Shown here: positions 46,893 to 56,282 of the stretch, piece after piece
How the letters are laid out: every line of letters starts with the position of its first letter
Numbering within the stretch: the first letter of the stretch is position 1
Assembly: GCA_032622095.1 (NCBI GenBank)
Contig: CP136062.1
Coordinates: forward strand, 200,733,828-200,797,827
From: Siphonodentalium dalli
Lineage: Eukaryota; Mollusca; Scaphopoda; Gadilida; Siphonodentaliidae
Length of the DNA: 64,000 bases
Reading direction: 5' to 3'
The notes under the pieces: generated by a model
What the model was told of the DNA's origin: nothing
The model's database searches: none
The model's input: the letters and a program-made list of their open reading frames with translations, nothing else
Made by a program: the position numbers and the translations under genes

Positions 46893-46979
46893 CTTGAACA
46901 TTCTTGGTATCCTTAGCCACGCGTTGACACCGACAATGAAGTAAAAGAAGTCCAGCGGAAGCAAGGAAAAGAGGTCAAC
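46893..46979 (-). CDS. CNG channel exon 3 (S3 and start of S4)
   Basis: Twenty-nine codons, phase 0 at both ends, between TTATAG and GTAAAGG. The product VDLFSLLPLDFFYFIVGVNA is a clear S3 helix with the LLPLDFFYF signature of CNG channels. WLRIPRMFK follows as the first half of S4; its widely spaced arginines are typical of the weakly voltage-dependent CNG S4. Confidence 0.95.
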
Positions 46980-47112
46980 CTATAACATATGAAGATACCT
47001 ATATTTAGGCTATATCAAATGAAATGTTCTTCCATCCAATTTGGCACTAATTTGCAGAAATTTAATTTAAAATAACTTCTAAAAACATCCATGGTACACA
47101 GGCGTTATTTAA

Positions 47113-47320
47113 CCGTTTCATGACTGGAGCTTCCTGATTTTTTTGAAAACCCTGTGCCAATGCATTCTCTTAAATATGTGAGTCGCCCATAGGGCGCCTC
47201 GCATATATAAGACAATATTTACCTTTATCTTGTAAGCCAGTGCATTCTCTTATATATGCGAGGCTCAGGGTCGCACTGGCACAGGGTCTTTAATGCCGCG
47301 CAGCTCGCGTCATGAAAGGG
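47113..47320. mobile_element. TTAA-flanked MITE with CCSTTTCATGAC ends and the shared hairpin
   Basis: Ends CCGTTTCATGAC and GTCATGAAAGGG between TTAA tetranucleotides. The termini differ from the CCCTTTACCCAACA family, but the interior carries the same palindrome (CCAATGCATTCTCTTA...). A similar end (CCAGTCATGGAAGGGTTAA) lies at about 28180-28200. Confidence 0.7.
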
Positions 47321-47868
47321 TTAAAGATCCACAGTCCGATGTGACACATTATAACTACATTGGTGCATTTATATAGTTGTATACAAGGAATTTAATATAA
47401 TTTGATGGTGGCAATAGACCCAGTAATAGGTTCTGATGGTCAGATATTAACTTTCAAAAGGGAATGATTTAACGTGTTTTGAATTTATGTCAGGCAAGCA
47501 AAAAATCCAATGATCATCTGTGATAAAGAGCCCCGATGTTTTCCTTTCCAAAAATAAGAATATAACAAAGAGCGTTCTCAATTCTGATTGTTTTCAATTT
47601 AAACCGTATGGATGCTTTTGTGGATTATCGATATGCATGTGCCACAAAAATTATGGTGATTACAGTTATTTTTGTCTTTTCAGGAAATGAAAATTTTCTT
47701 GAAAAGTTTGACTATAAGTTGGTGTTAAATCGGATCGTGGACGTGGATATTTACTATGCATATATGATTATATCTCTTGTTCAAAGGAAGCATTAAAGGG
47801 ACGCAAGGCCTTCAAAGTGGGTTCATGCAAAATAACATAAAATTGTATAACAGTCTGTAAAACAACCA

Positions 47869-48081
47869 CAGTAATGCCCTAAATAATCGACTGCTTAACC
47901 ACAGCATAATTATGGTTAACTTTTCAGGGTTTAGTCGGAAATATTACTTGTTGCCATTCATCGGAAAGCTCTCAGTGAGAGCTTTCCGATGAGTGGCAAC
48001 AAGCCATATTTCCGACTAAACCCTGAAAAGTTACCCATAATTCTGCTGTGGTTAAGCAGTCGATTATTTAGGGAATTACTG
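47869..48081. mobile_element. TA-flanked palindrome, copy 10
   Basis: Full-length form; TA on the right, CA on the left where the target has mutated. Confidence 0.85.
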
Positions 48082-49429
48082 TATTATCAACACAATACAT
48101 TAAAATATAGATGACTTTGTTCTTATTTTCATTATTAATAACTCTTCAATAATGAGATTTTCCACCTCAAAACCATTATTATGTAAACATTACTGTTACA
48201 GTGGAATTACCGACAAAAGTCCAATTATGAATAAGATACCAAAGTTTAATCCAAACTTGACGGGAAACATAGGAAAAGGTCAAAGCATTGACACATATTC
48301 TGAAAAGTCATATTTAGACTAAAATATTTTAACTTACTACACGATCAGCAACAGTTGTTGACAGATCACTGAAACAGTTTTGTTTACATATCAATACTTA
48401 ATTATGATGAACATGGACTTGTTGGCAAAGCGAGGCTGCCTACGCCGTTTGTGGATCTTTCGAGCGGTTATATCACTTGCACATGGTACTTTCGCGCCAA
48501 GAATATTTCTATAACAACCCAATTTAGAAGTTTTTTACGTTTTATAATCCACGGTGAGGAAATCACGTGGTTCCGAGGTTGGTGAGTACCATGCATGCAA
48601 AATGGCCAATGCGAGATAAAACCCACAAAAACATAATATACAAGAAAACCATAGTCAGAAATGGTAATGCCCTCAATATCATATTATTAGGCATATATAA
48701 CATATTGGAGTTTTAATGTAGTTATTGTGAAAAATGTGTATATAGGTAACGGCTATGTAGTTGATTATATGTGATATGTTTTGTATGTGTGTATACTGTG
48801 CACTTGGTGAGATAGGATGTGAAAACATTTTTTAAATCGGATGTGCCAAACTAAATGTTTGATTTGAAATATTTACACACCTGACCATATGTCACATATG
48901 ATGTGTACACAAAGGGGCGCAAATATATATACGTTCTGAAATGTTCATCACCAAACATGCAATGGCTATTGCATTGATACACCAATAACCACACACCCAT
49001 TGCCAAAAAAAGTTACGAACGCCTTGACGACCCATTATTATGTTGACTCGCTGCCAGCTCACAGAAAATACTTTAAACTGTTGGTTTCTTGGTTCCCTTA
49101 TACAACATTTGAATTGTTTTTGACGGGCATGTATCTTTTCTTTGTTATCTGTTCTAATTTCTATTGAAATAGAGATATGAATATAGTGCATTATAATATC
49201 ATGCAGAATAATAATCAGACCAAAGCTCTCGATCTTCGTCTACATGGTTCAAGTAAGGAAATACCGAGTATGTTTCAAATCACATTTAGTCCATCCACAT
49301 ACGCAAATACCGAGTACGTTTTAATCACACTTAGACCATTAGCTCCTACAACAGGGCCAGACATTCTTGCCAATATGCACCATAAGAGGGCGTAATGGTG
49401 ATCTAAGAATGGCCTCAGGTAATGCACTC

Positions 49430-50010
49430 CTGATACCAACTTTGAAGATATGGTCTCTCATGAGGATTAATTAAAATACCTGTATGGTCCCAGGTCCCAT
49501 GAGGGTCAATTAAAATATGGTCACATCCAGAGAGGGTTAATTGAAATATGGTCAGATTAGGGTAAATTGAAATATGGTCACATCATGGTTAAATAAAATA
49601 TGGTCCCATGAGGATTAATTAAAATGTGGTCAAATGAGGATTAATATAAATATGGCCCCACAATGGTTAATAAAAATATGGTCCCATAACTTATGAGGGT
49701 TAATTAGAATATGGTCTCATGATGGTTAATACAAATATGGACCAATGGGGGTTAATTGAAATATGGTCCCATGAAGGTCAGCTAAAGTATGGTAACATGA
49801 TGGTTAATGAAAGTTAAAATATGGTCCCATTACGAGGGTTAATTAAAATTAAAATATGGTGTCATCAGTGTTGATTAAACTTAGGTCCCATGGGGTTAAA
49901 CAAAATATAGTTCCATGAGGGTCAATTAAAATATGTTCCAATGAGGATTAATTAATATACCCCCCCCCCATGATCAATTAAAACATGGTCACAGGAGGGT
50001 TAATTTATTA
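49430..50010. repeat. minisatellite, about 25-bp degenerate unit
   Basis: About twenty units of the type AATATGGTCCCATGAGGGTT followed by AATTA, with many single-base differences. No coding meaning is seen. Confidence 0.9.
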
Positions 50011-50089
50011 ACATTGTTCAAATCATATGACATGCTGATATATGCTGCTATACGCAGAATTAAAAATGTTTAGAATAAGTCCACATTTG

Positions 50090-50720
50090 GTTTCCGTCCG
50101 GGTGATAACTTTATTTTTGTCTTATCAGATCGAACCAAATTTGGTATGTGAGTTTATGAGCTCAATACAGTTTGAATATCGGTTTGGTCCGCCCATTTTT
50201 GCCTGAGTTATGGCCCCCTTTCGACTTAATATTTTGTCGTTTTGAGGTTTCTGGATAATAACTTTAGTTTGTGAGATTGGATCTGAACCAAATTTGGGTA
50301 TGTCAGATTATCAACACCAAATACAAGTCAAGTTCGAATATATATTCGGTCCGCCAATTTTTGCAGGAGTTATGGTCTTTCCTTGTCGACTTAGAATTTG
50401 CCGATTATTTTGGTTTCCAGATGATAACTTACATTTTTGTAATCTGATTGTTTTTTAATTTGGTATGTGGATTAACCACATGGAGATACATGTCAAGTTC
50501 GAATTTGGGTTTGGCCCCCTCATTTTTGCCGGAGTTATGGTCCTTGTCGACTTAAAATTTGCCAATTATTTTGTTTTCCGGATAACTTTACTTTTGCTTT
50601 AAATTCATCTGAATCTCTTGAACTGAATCTCTTGATATTTGGTACATGGTTCAAATTTCAGAAATCAGAGGCCACCTTTGAATTTGGTCATGGTCTGCTG
50701 AATTTTTACAGAGCTATAAA
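50090..50720. repeat. tandem repeat, about 150-bp units
   Basis: Roughly four diverged units, each with GATAACTTTA-TTTTTGT, ACCAAATTTGGTATGTG, TTTGGTCCGCCCATTTTTGC and GGAGTTATGG. Confidence 0.88.
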
Positions 50721-51112
50721 AAAGCTAACCTAACTAAAAGCAACATTTTCTGGAGACACGTGGTCGGCGACCTTTTATTTTATGTAACATTCTCGCATAA
50801 GTTGCCAATCAGAGGTTCGTGGAATACAGCAGTACATACGTCCCGGAGAATCCTTCGACTAACAACTGTGGTCAGAATGTTAGATCAAACAGCTGTGAGT
50901 TTGGACACAACAAAGCTATCAGCTTGTTTGAAAAATAGTATTGCATATGCTCGTAGCTGCCATAATACTATGTAATATGTCATATCCTAGTTTATTATCT
51001 TTTCCCTCGTTTCTGGCCGTGTTTACGGTCGCATTTTGAATACGTGTACTCATCAACTCGAAACCACGTGATTCCCCGCCGTGTAATCTAAACCTTGTCA
51101 TTATATATATAC

Positions 51113-51372
51113 CTTGAACTTCCGGGATTTCACGTAATTCTTGATAGTCTCTTTAAGACTCTTCTCAAGTACCCCATGGTGTACAAATCTGATCCGTGTC
51201 TGGGCCAGAATAATATCCATCAAGTAGAGTCCATCACTCAAGTAGTCGAGGGTCAACCAGATGTGGACGTTACTAGGTTTCTGGTATGGGAAGAAACCAC
51301 GTAACGGGATCGATACAGCGTTGTAAACGAACGCCAAGGTCACCAGCGCCAACCAAACTATGTAGAGCTTAC
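51113..51372 (-). CDS. CNG channel exon 2 (S1 and S2)
   Basis: The exon encodes IVWLALVTLAFVYNAVSIPL (S1), the loop with the FPYQKPSNVHIWL motif, and S2 (LDYLSDGLYLMDIILAQTRI), ending YVKSRKFK before a GTATAT donor. The FPYQ...N.H.WL.DY...YL.DI pattern is specific to CNG beta-type channels. The exon begins GT AAG CTC: the acceptor TTTTTGTAG is followed directly by GTAAGC. The same composite site is repeated five more times upstream to 51529, so the acceptor used is inferred from protein homology. Confidence 0.93.
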
Positions 51373-51545
51373 CTACAAAAACAATCAAACTATATATGTA
51401 GAGCTTACCTACAAAAACAACCAAACTATATAGAGCTTACCTACAAAAACAACCAAACTATGTAGAGCTTACCTACAAAAACAACCAAACTATGTAGCGC
51501 TTACCTACAAAAACAATCAGCTTACCTACAAAAACAATCATGTGT
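51361..51545. repeat. 32-bp tandem repeat across the exon 2 acceptor
   Basis: On the minus strand each unit contains TTGTTTTTGTAG|GTAAGCTC. Six junctions end at 51371, 51407, 51439, 51471, 51503 and 51524 on the plus strand. Each unit equals the first 22 bases of exon 2 plus the acceptor tract before it. Confidence 0.92.
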
Positions 51546-51753
51546 ATACTCTGATTATGGCTCAGCTGATCGAATACGCTTTGTTGTGTTGATTTCGATA
51601 TAACCAGGATCTCGATAAGTTGACACTTTATATAAAATATTTTATGTACGACATGCACATTCCAATTTATGTACAGTCTATATTACCAGTATGAGGGTCA
51701 GAAGTAAAATTACATTGAACAGATAAAGGTATCAACTGACATGGCACATATAT

Positions 51754-52582
51754 ACCGTGGCTGGTTTAGGACATGGGGACCCCTTCTGAGCGGCGACCAT
51801 TTTGGATCGGCAAAACCCCTTATTTGACATAAATCGGTCAATAGGTCGAGAGAAATGTCATTCCCATTCGACCCCTTGTGGTAAAAACTAATGAATATTC
51901 AGTTTGTCTTGGAGCCACCTAACCCGTGTTTCCCCGTTCTCTCTGGGCTATAGTTTATATCGGACGTTCATATCCCCATAGAGCCCGGGTTATTTCGTGG
52001 ACACGAAATACTAATCGGGGTTTTGCCGATCCAAAATGGTCGCCGATCAGAAGGGGTCAAATAGGGTACACATTATTTCTCGGCCACTTGACCGATATTG
52101 ATAAAATAAAGGGTGTTGTACGCTGGCTCGCAAAACAAGCTAAATTTTCACACCTTCAGCCCACCTCGAGCGAAAATTATAACTGATCAGATGGGTCCAT
52201 ATATGGTGCCCATGCACCCCCCCCCCCATTTTATGTCGAATAAAGTGTGTTGTATGGTGACACCTGAGACAAGCTAAATATTCACCCGCTTTCACCCTCC
52301 GCGATCCAAACAATGGCCGCCCCAGATGGGTTCAAATATGGCACCTATACAATTTCTCGGCACTTTAACCGTTTGATGTGGTATAATGGGTGTTGTAGGG
52401 TGGCCCCCAAGATATACTTAATGTCGTGGGTGCCCTATGTGACCCCATGCACCCCTGGACGGCGGCAACTTTGGATCGGGTTGGTGAAAGGGGTGATTAC
52501 TTATTTATTTCGTGGCCACGAATTAATATTTCGTGGCTACGAAAAAAAATAAAAAATTCCCATATCCTAAACCAGCCACCGT
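51754..52582. mobile_element. DNA transposon-derived element with exact 8-bp duplication
   Basis: Inverted ends ACCGTGGCTGGTTTAGGACA and the complement of TATCCTAAACCAGCCACCGT, flanked on both sides by ACATATAT (51746-51753, 52583-52590). An inner inverted pair with GGGGTTTTGCCGATCCAAAA lies at 51776-51823 / 52012-52060. No transposase; family not assigned. Confidence 0.82.
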
Positions 52583-52590
52583 ACATATAT

Positions 52591-53371
52591 ACCATGGGAC
52601 AAATACACGAAATATTGATATACGGTTCATATATGCTCTGAAAAATACTTGTCACCGTTACAGAAATTTTCCAAATGTTTTCAATTGTTTTCAATTAGTC
52701 TTTCTGTGGCATAAAGAGTCCGTATAAGATTATCAGCGTATACCTATATAATTATGTTGGTCCCTGCCGCACACTGAACCTGAACGCGATGTAACAAAAG
52801 CGAGCATAATTTTAACCTTGCAACAAAAATTTATTTGGCAAAACAAAAATTGTAATGTGGCAAACTTTTGGCAAGTGGTTTTTTTCTTTATTTGTTTTAA
52901 TACAATATAGTATGCTGTTCGTCTACTGATACATCTATAGGCTCGTAGCTCGTAGATCAATCGAAAAACGACGTTGATGGCATATGTATATAATCGGCTG
53001 TTCGTCTTTTTTTAAAAGAAAAAAATACGTCACTTTGCACGAAACAGCACGCTCCAGTCACACTGAAGCCGAATTTTCTAAATTCGATAACTTGAATAAG
53101 TCAATCTGTGGTTATATAAAGTCCGTATAATAGTATTTATCGATAAAATTTGAGCAGTGGAACCGGACAGGGGTGTACCAAAAGCGAGCGTGATTTCAGG
53201 ATGCAAACCTCCACGAGACTTTAATTTGAAGCTTGAAGAATATGCATCAGGTGGCTTTATAGTTGGTTAGCTCAGTTCATTTTGAAACTGATAACGCAAT
53301 TTACATATAAACCCAATGTTACACAGATCCGGAAATACACAACGAAAAACTACATGCTATTTGAGACGTAC
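52591..53371. other. intron between exons 1 and 2, nothing recognised
   Basis: Two stretches share AAGTCCGTATA-A and GATTATCAGCG/TATTTATCGATA-like words (52716, 53120), suggesting an old local duplication. No exon. Confidence 0.35.
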
Positions 53372-53569
53372 TTTGGGCTTCAATAGTTAGAGGAATGTGC
53401 AGTTTTCTCATCCAATTGGGCTTCTTCCATCTGTGTTTTCCCACTGCGACCCAAGTGACGTCAGCCAGGTTGTTCTCACTCGTGTGCGACAAAGCCGGGA
53501 CGAATGAACCGAGGCGGAGGCGCTTCGTTTTCGGTTGTAGACATGCATCCAGAACGGACACTGCCGAAG
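53372..53569 (-). CDS. CNG channel exon 1 as found (end of N-terminal domain)
   Basis: This exon runs from the acceptor TCTAG at 53570 to a strong GTACGT donor after 53372. It encodes about 65 residues, basic and tryptophan-rich near the end (KHRWKKPNWMRKL), then LTIEAQS completed across the junction and followed by KLYIVWL of exon 2. That joint resembles the conserved IDPxSxxYxxWL segment just before S1 in CNG channels. Donor phase 1 fits the exon 2 acceptor. The residues before the last 20 match nothing I recognise. Upstream exons must exist, because there is no suitable start context here. Confidence 0.65.
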
Positions 53570-54348
53570 CTAGACCAAAGTAGTTGATATTAGTAAGGAC
53601 ACAACAATATTGGGTCCAAAAACAACGGGGAACAACTAACACATATTAATCACATACCTTAACAAATTAACAACAATCAATAACCAGTGAAACTATTTGT
53701 AATTTACAAGGATGTTGACCTTTGTTCTATTCAAAGTATAACGTGTGGTAAAACTGATGTATTTATTATCATGAAACTGATTGAATAATTGAACAGAGTA
53801 AGAAAGCAAACGGAAAGACTCTGGTGTCAATTATTTTCACCATATACTTCATTCTTTGGTTAACCTGACATAAACAGAATTATGGGGAAATTGTAGGATG
53901 GTTTCCTGAACTATATTCAGGCTATTGAAGATATACAATGAGTGTCTGACCACCTCCAACAAGCATTTATTCCCCACAACGAACTCAACATATCATAGTA
54001 TATTTACATACTAAGTGTTGCCATCACTAAATCCAGCATTCTGATTGATCGGCGCCCACGTGGCTAGTTGCAGTTATTTCTCGGTGAATGCGCAACGCCT
54101 CATAACACCAAGCTCATAACACCATTGATACGTCATTTGGTTTGGAAAGACGAACGCGTATTGTTTTGGGCGCATTTGGACTCGCGCAGGATTGACTTAA
54201 TACATCATCGGGTTTCAATATGAAGAGAAATTGTTCCTATTAACTTTTGCCAAGGGTGCTATTGGGTATTTTGGGCTGTTTTTGTCACGATACACTTTTC
54301 GATTTAAATACATTTACAAAAGTGGCTTTTTCGCTAAATGTATATAAA
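53570..54348. other. upstream of exon 1, no gene seen
   Basis: No ORF with coding character and no promoter motif that I would call. Confidence 0.4.
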
Positions 54349-54511
54349 TATAAGGATTAACTGTCATGTGGACTATTTTTATGGAGATGTAACCGTGAGG
54401 TAAGTGGTCATAACTTGTATGTAAAACCCTTCGGGTTTTACACAAGTTATGTCCACTTACCTCACGGTTACATCTCCATAAAAACAGTCCACATGACAGT
54501 TAATCCTTATA
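54349..54511. repeat. near-perfect hairpin, about 78-bp arms
   Basis: ATATAAGGATTAACTGTCAT at one end faces its complement at the other; the centre is AAAACCCTTCGGGTTTTAC with almost no loop. The two arms differ at only a few positions. Confidence 0.9.
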
Positions 54512-54686
54512 TATAACTGTTTGCATGTATCATCTCTATACTGGGGTGGTGATGTGCATGTGGTTTCATATACGCTGTTACTACATTGAACATTCATTAC
54601 TCCTTTATTACAGCTCGATTCTGACTGATGCATGACATGACTGTATATATACACCACTTACTACATAATCTGCTCTGTCTACTTCC

Positions 54687-55211
54687 TTAAAGACACGAGC
54701 GGCGTTCGTTGCAGAAATATTCATATTTGTTCAAATCGCCATCAACAGAAGGAATATTAAAATATATATAGTTTTGTTCATATGCCAAACATAATCAGCG
54801 TGTAAATAGTATATTGTCATCAAGACATACGATGGTGTACGTAAACAAGAGCCTGCTCATGTTACAGAAGTTGTGCTTCTGTTTACATAACACAGCGCAA
54901 TTATATTGGTTAATCACACAAAATGATATAAACGCTCTTTATTATTTCCATATCAGGAAAACAGTAACCAATAACGCTCTTTATGTTACCATATCCGGAT
55001 CTAAACAAAAGCCAGGTAACATAACGTTTTTTGCATTTGTTTACATAAAAAAGGAAAAAAATTGACAATAACATACTGTTTATGCCATATTTCTGATTGG
55101 TATATGAACAAAGTCTGTCTATATTTTACTAATCTTTCTCTTTATGACGGTTTTTGACGGAGGTGAATATTTTAACAGCATACCCACCGCCAACGACGCC
55201 CGTATCTTTAA
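54687..55211. mobile_element. TTAAAGGCACG MITE, copy 2
   Basis: TTAAAGACACGAGCGGCGTT to AACGACGCCCGTATCTTTAA. Same order of internal words as copy 1. Confidence 0.85.
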
Positions 55212-55450
55212 TTTCTCCCTTCTATTTCCCCTGCACTCGCCCAAATATATCAATGCATGCAGCACATTCTCGTGCAAATAGGTTAATATTATTATTCTCG
55301 TGCAAATATCATCAGTGTACACATTAAGCCTCAATATTGACATATATGTTCATATTGAACAAATTGATTCTGAAATAAGCCCGCAGTGAACTTATATCCG
55401 TTATTCTGTTGAATGGTGCGGGCCACAATGGAAACACGTTACCACGTTAA

Positions 55451-55832
55451 CCCTTTACCCAACAAAACGGCCAAATAAAGCTTCAACAGCCTAAAATATC
55501 TTCGGTCTGTCTCAATAGAACCATACACATATGGATATCATTGGAACCGGCTCTTTGACCACATTGTGATAGTTACAGTTATGCCCTTTGCCAATGCATT
55601 CTCTTATATATGCGAGTCGACCATAGGTCGCCTCGCATATATAAGAGAATGCATTGGCCTAAAAAAAATCTTTTTTTAACACTTTTTATCATTTGTTCTT
55701 ACATTCTTTAACAATTTTATAATTTTTAATGTGTTAAGCCAATGCACTCTCTTATATATGCGAGGCGACCTATGGTCGACTCGCATATATAAGAGAATGC
55801 ATTGGCACAGAGTCCTTCTGTTGTGTAAAGGG
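55451..55832. mobile_element. piggyBac-like hairpin MITE, copy 8
   Basis: TTAA on both sides (55447-55450, 55833-55836). The right TTAA is at the same time the first four bases of an adjacent TTAAAGGTACTC element. Confidence 0.85.
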
Positions 55833-56282
55833 TTAAAGGTACTCAATCCGAATTAGCGCTCGCAAATTACTATTTCCTTGGCTTCGGGGGTAAAAAATAT
55901 TTGATTCGAGTCGATGAACCCACCCATCAAAGCTAGGAGTGATCAGATATCGATGTTTGAAATCTATTATTTGAATTTTAAGCGGCCCAGTAAATTAACT
56001 GTCGACGAGAAGAACTTATCTGACAATATTGCGGATGAAGATAGATAACTCTAAAATCCAGTGGCTTTTTTGTGTCAGATATTTGACAACTGCCAAAATT
56101 TCGTTGAACAAAACGTTGATAAATAACAGGTTTTGGGCAATTTTATACTATAGTTGATTGTGGTTAGAATTATTGTTTTGGCAATTAATCGATTCTGATA
56201 ACTGAAGCGTATTTTGAAGAAATGTTGTTGTTGTTGTATCTTGATGATATGGGGACCCTCTGATCGGATTGAGTACCTTTAT
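55833..56282. mobile_element. GGTACTCAATCCGA MITE, copy 3
   Basis: Same ends; directly abuts piggyBac-like copy 8, sharing its TTAA. It is reversed relative to copy 1. Confidence 0.85.

Larger units (their letters stand above)
46981..48535. other. intron sequence upstream of exon 3
   Basis: Apart from the MITEs at 47113 and 47869, no exon or repeat is identified. AAAGAGCGTT-type words occur near 47525 and 47570. Confidence 0.4.
48536..51095. repeat. 2.5-kb segment bounded by inverted repeats
   Basis: 48536-48605 and 51021-51095 are inverted relatives (AATCACGTGGTT-CGAG-TTG-TGAGTAC with flanking similarity over about 65 bp). Between them are a minisatellite and a 150-bp tandem repeat. This could be one element or two solo copies of a repeat. 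Confidence 0.6.
7863..53569 (-). other. CNG cation channel gene, beta/CNG-like type (16 exons found)
   Basis: This is the span of the one host gene recognised. The product is a six-helix plasma-membrane cation channel opened by cGMP or cAMP, used in animal sensory cells. Sixteen exons total 2513 nt, about 837 codons. Donor phases from exon 1 to exon 15 are 1,0,0,2,2,0,1,0,0,2,2,0,0,1,2, and each next acceptor fits, which supports the model strongly. Exons encode the N-terminal end, S1-S6 with pore, C-linker, nucleotide-binding domain and an acidic tail. The pore reads SIGNNPKP: the acidic residue of CNGA-type filters (IGETPPP) is absent, as in beta and insect CNG-like subunits, so a modulatory subunit is inferred. 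Introns hold nearly all the repeats in the window. The true first exon and promoter lie upstream of 53569 and are unplaced. Confidence 0.92.

Noticed and set aside
49430-50010. Minisatellite as a telomere-like or promoter array
   Set aside because: The units are degenerate and do not match TTAGGG-type repeats; no regulatory logic is visible.
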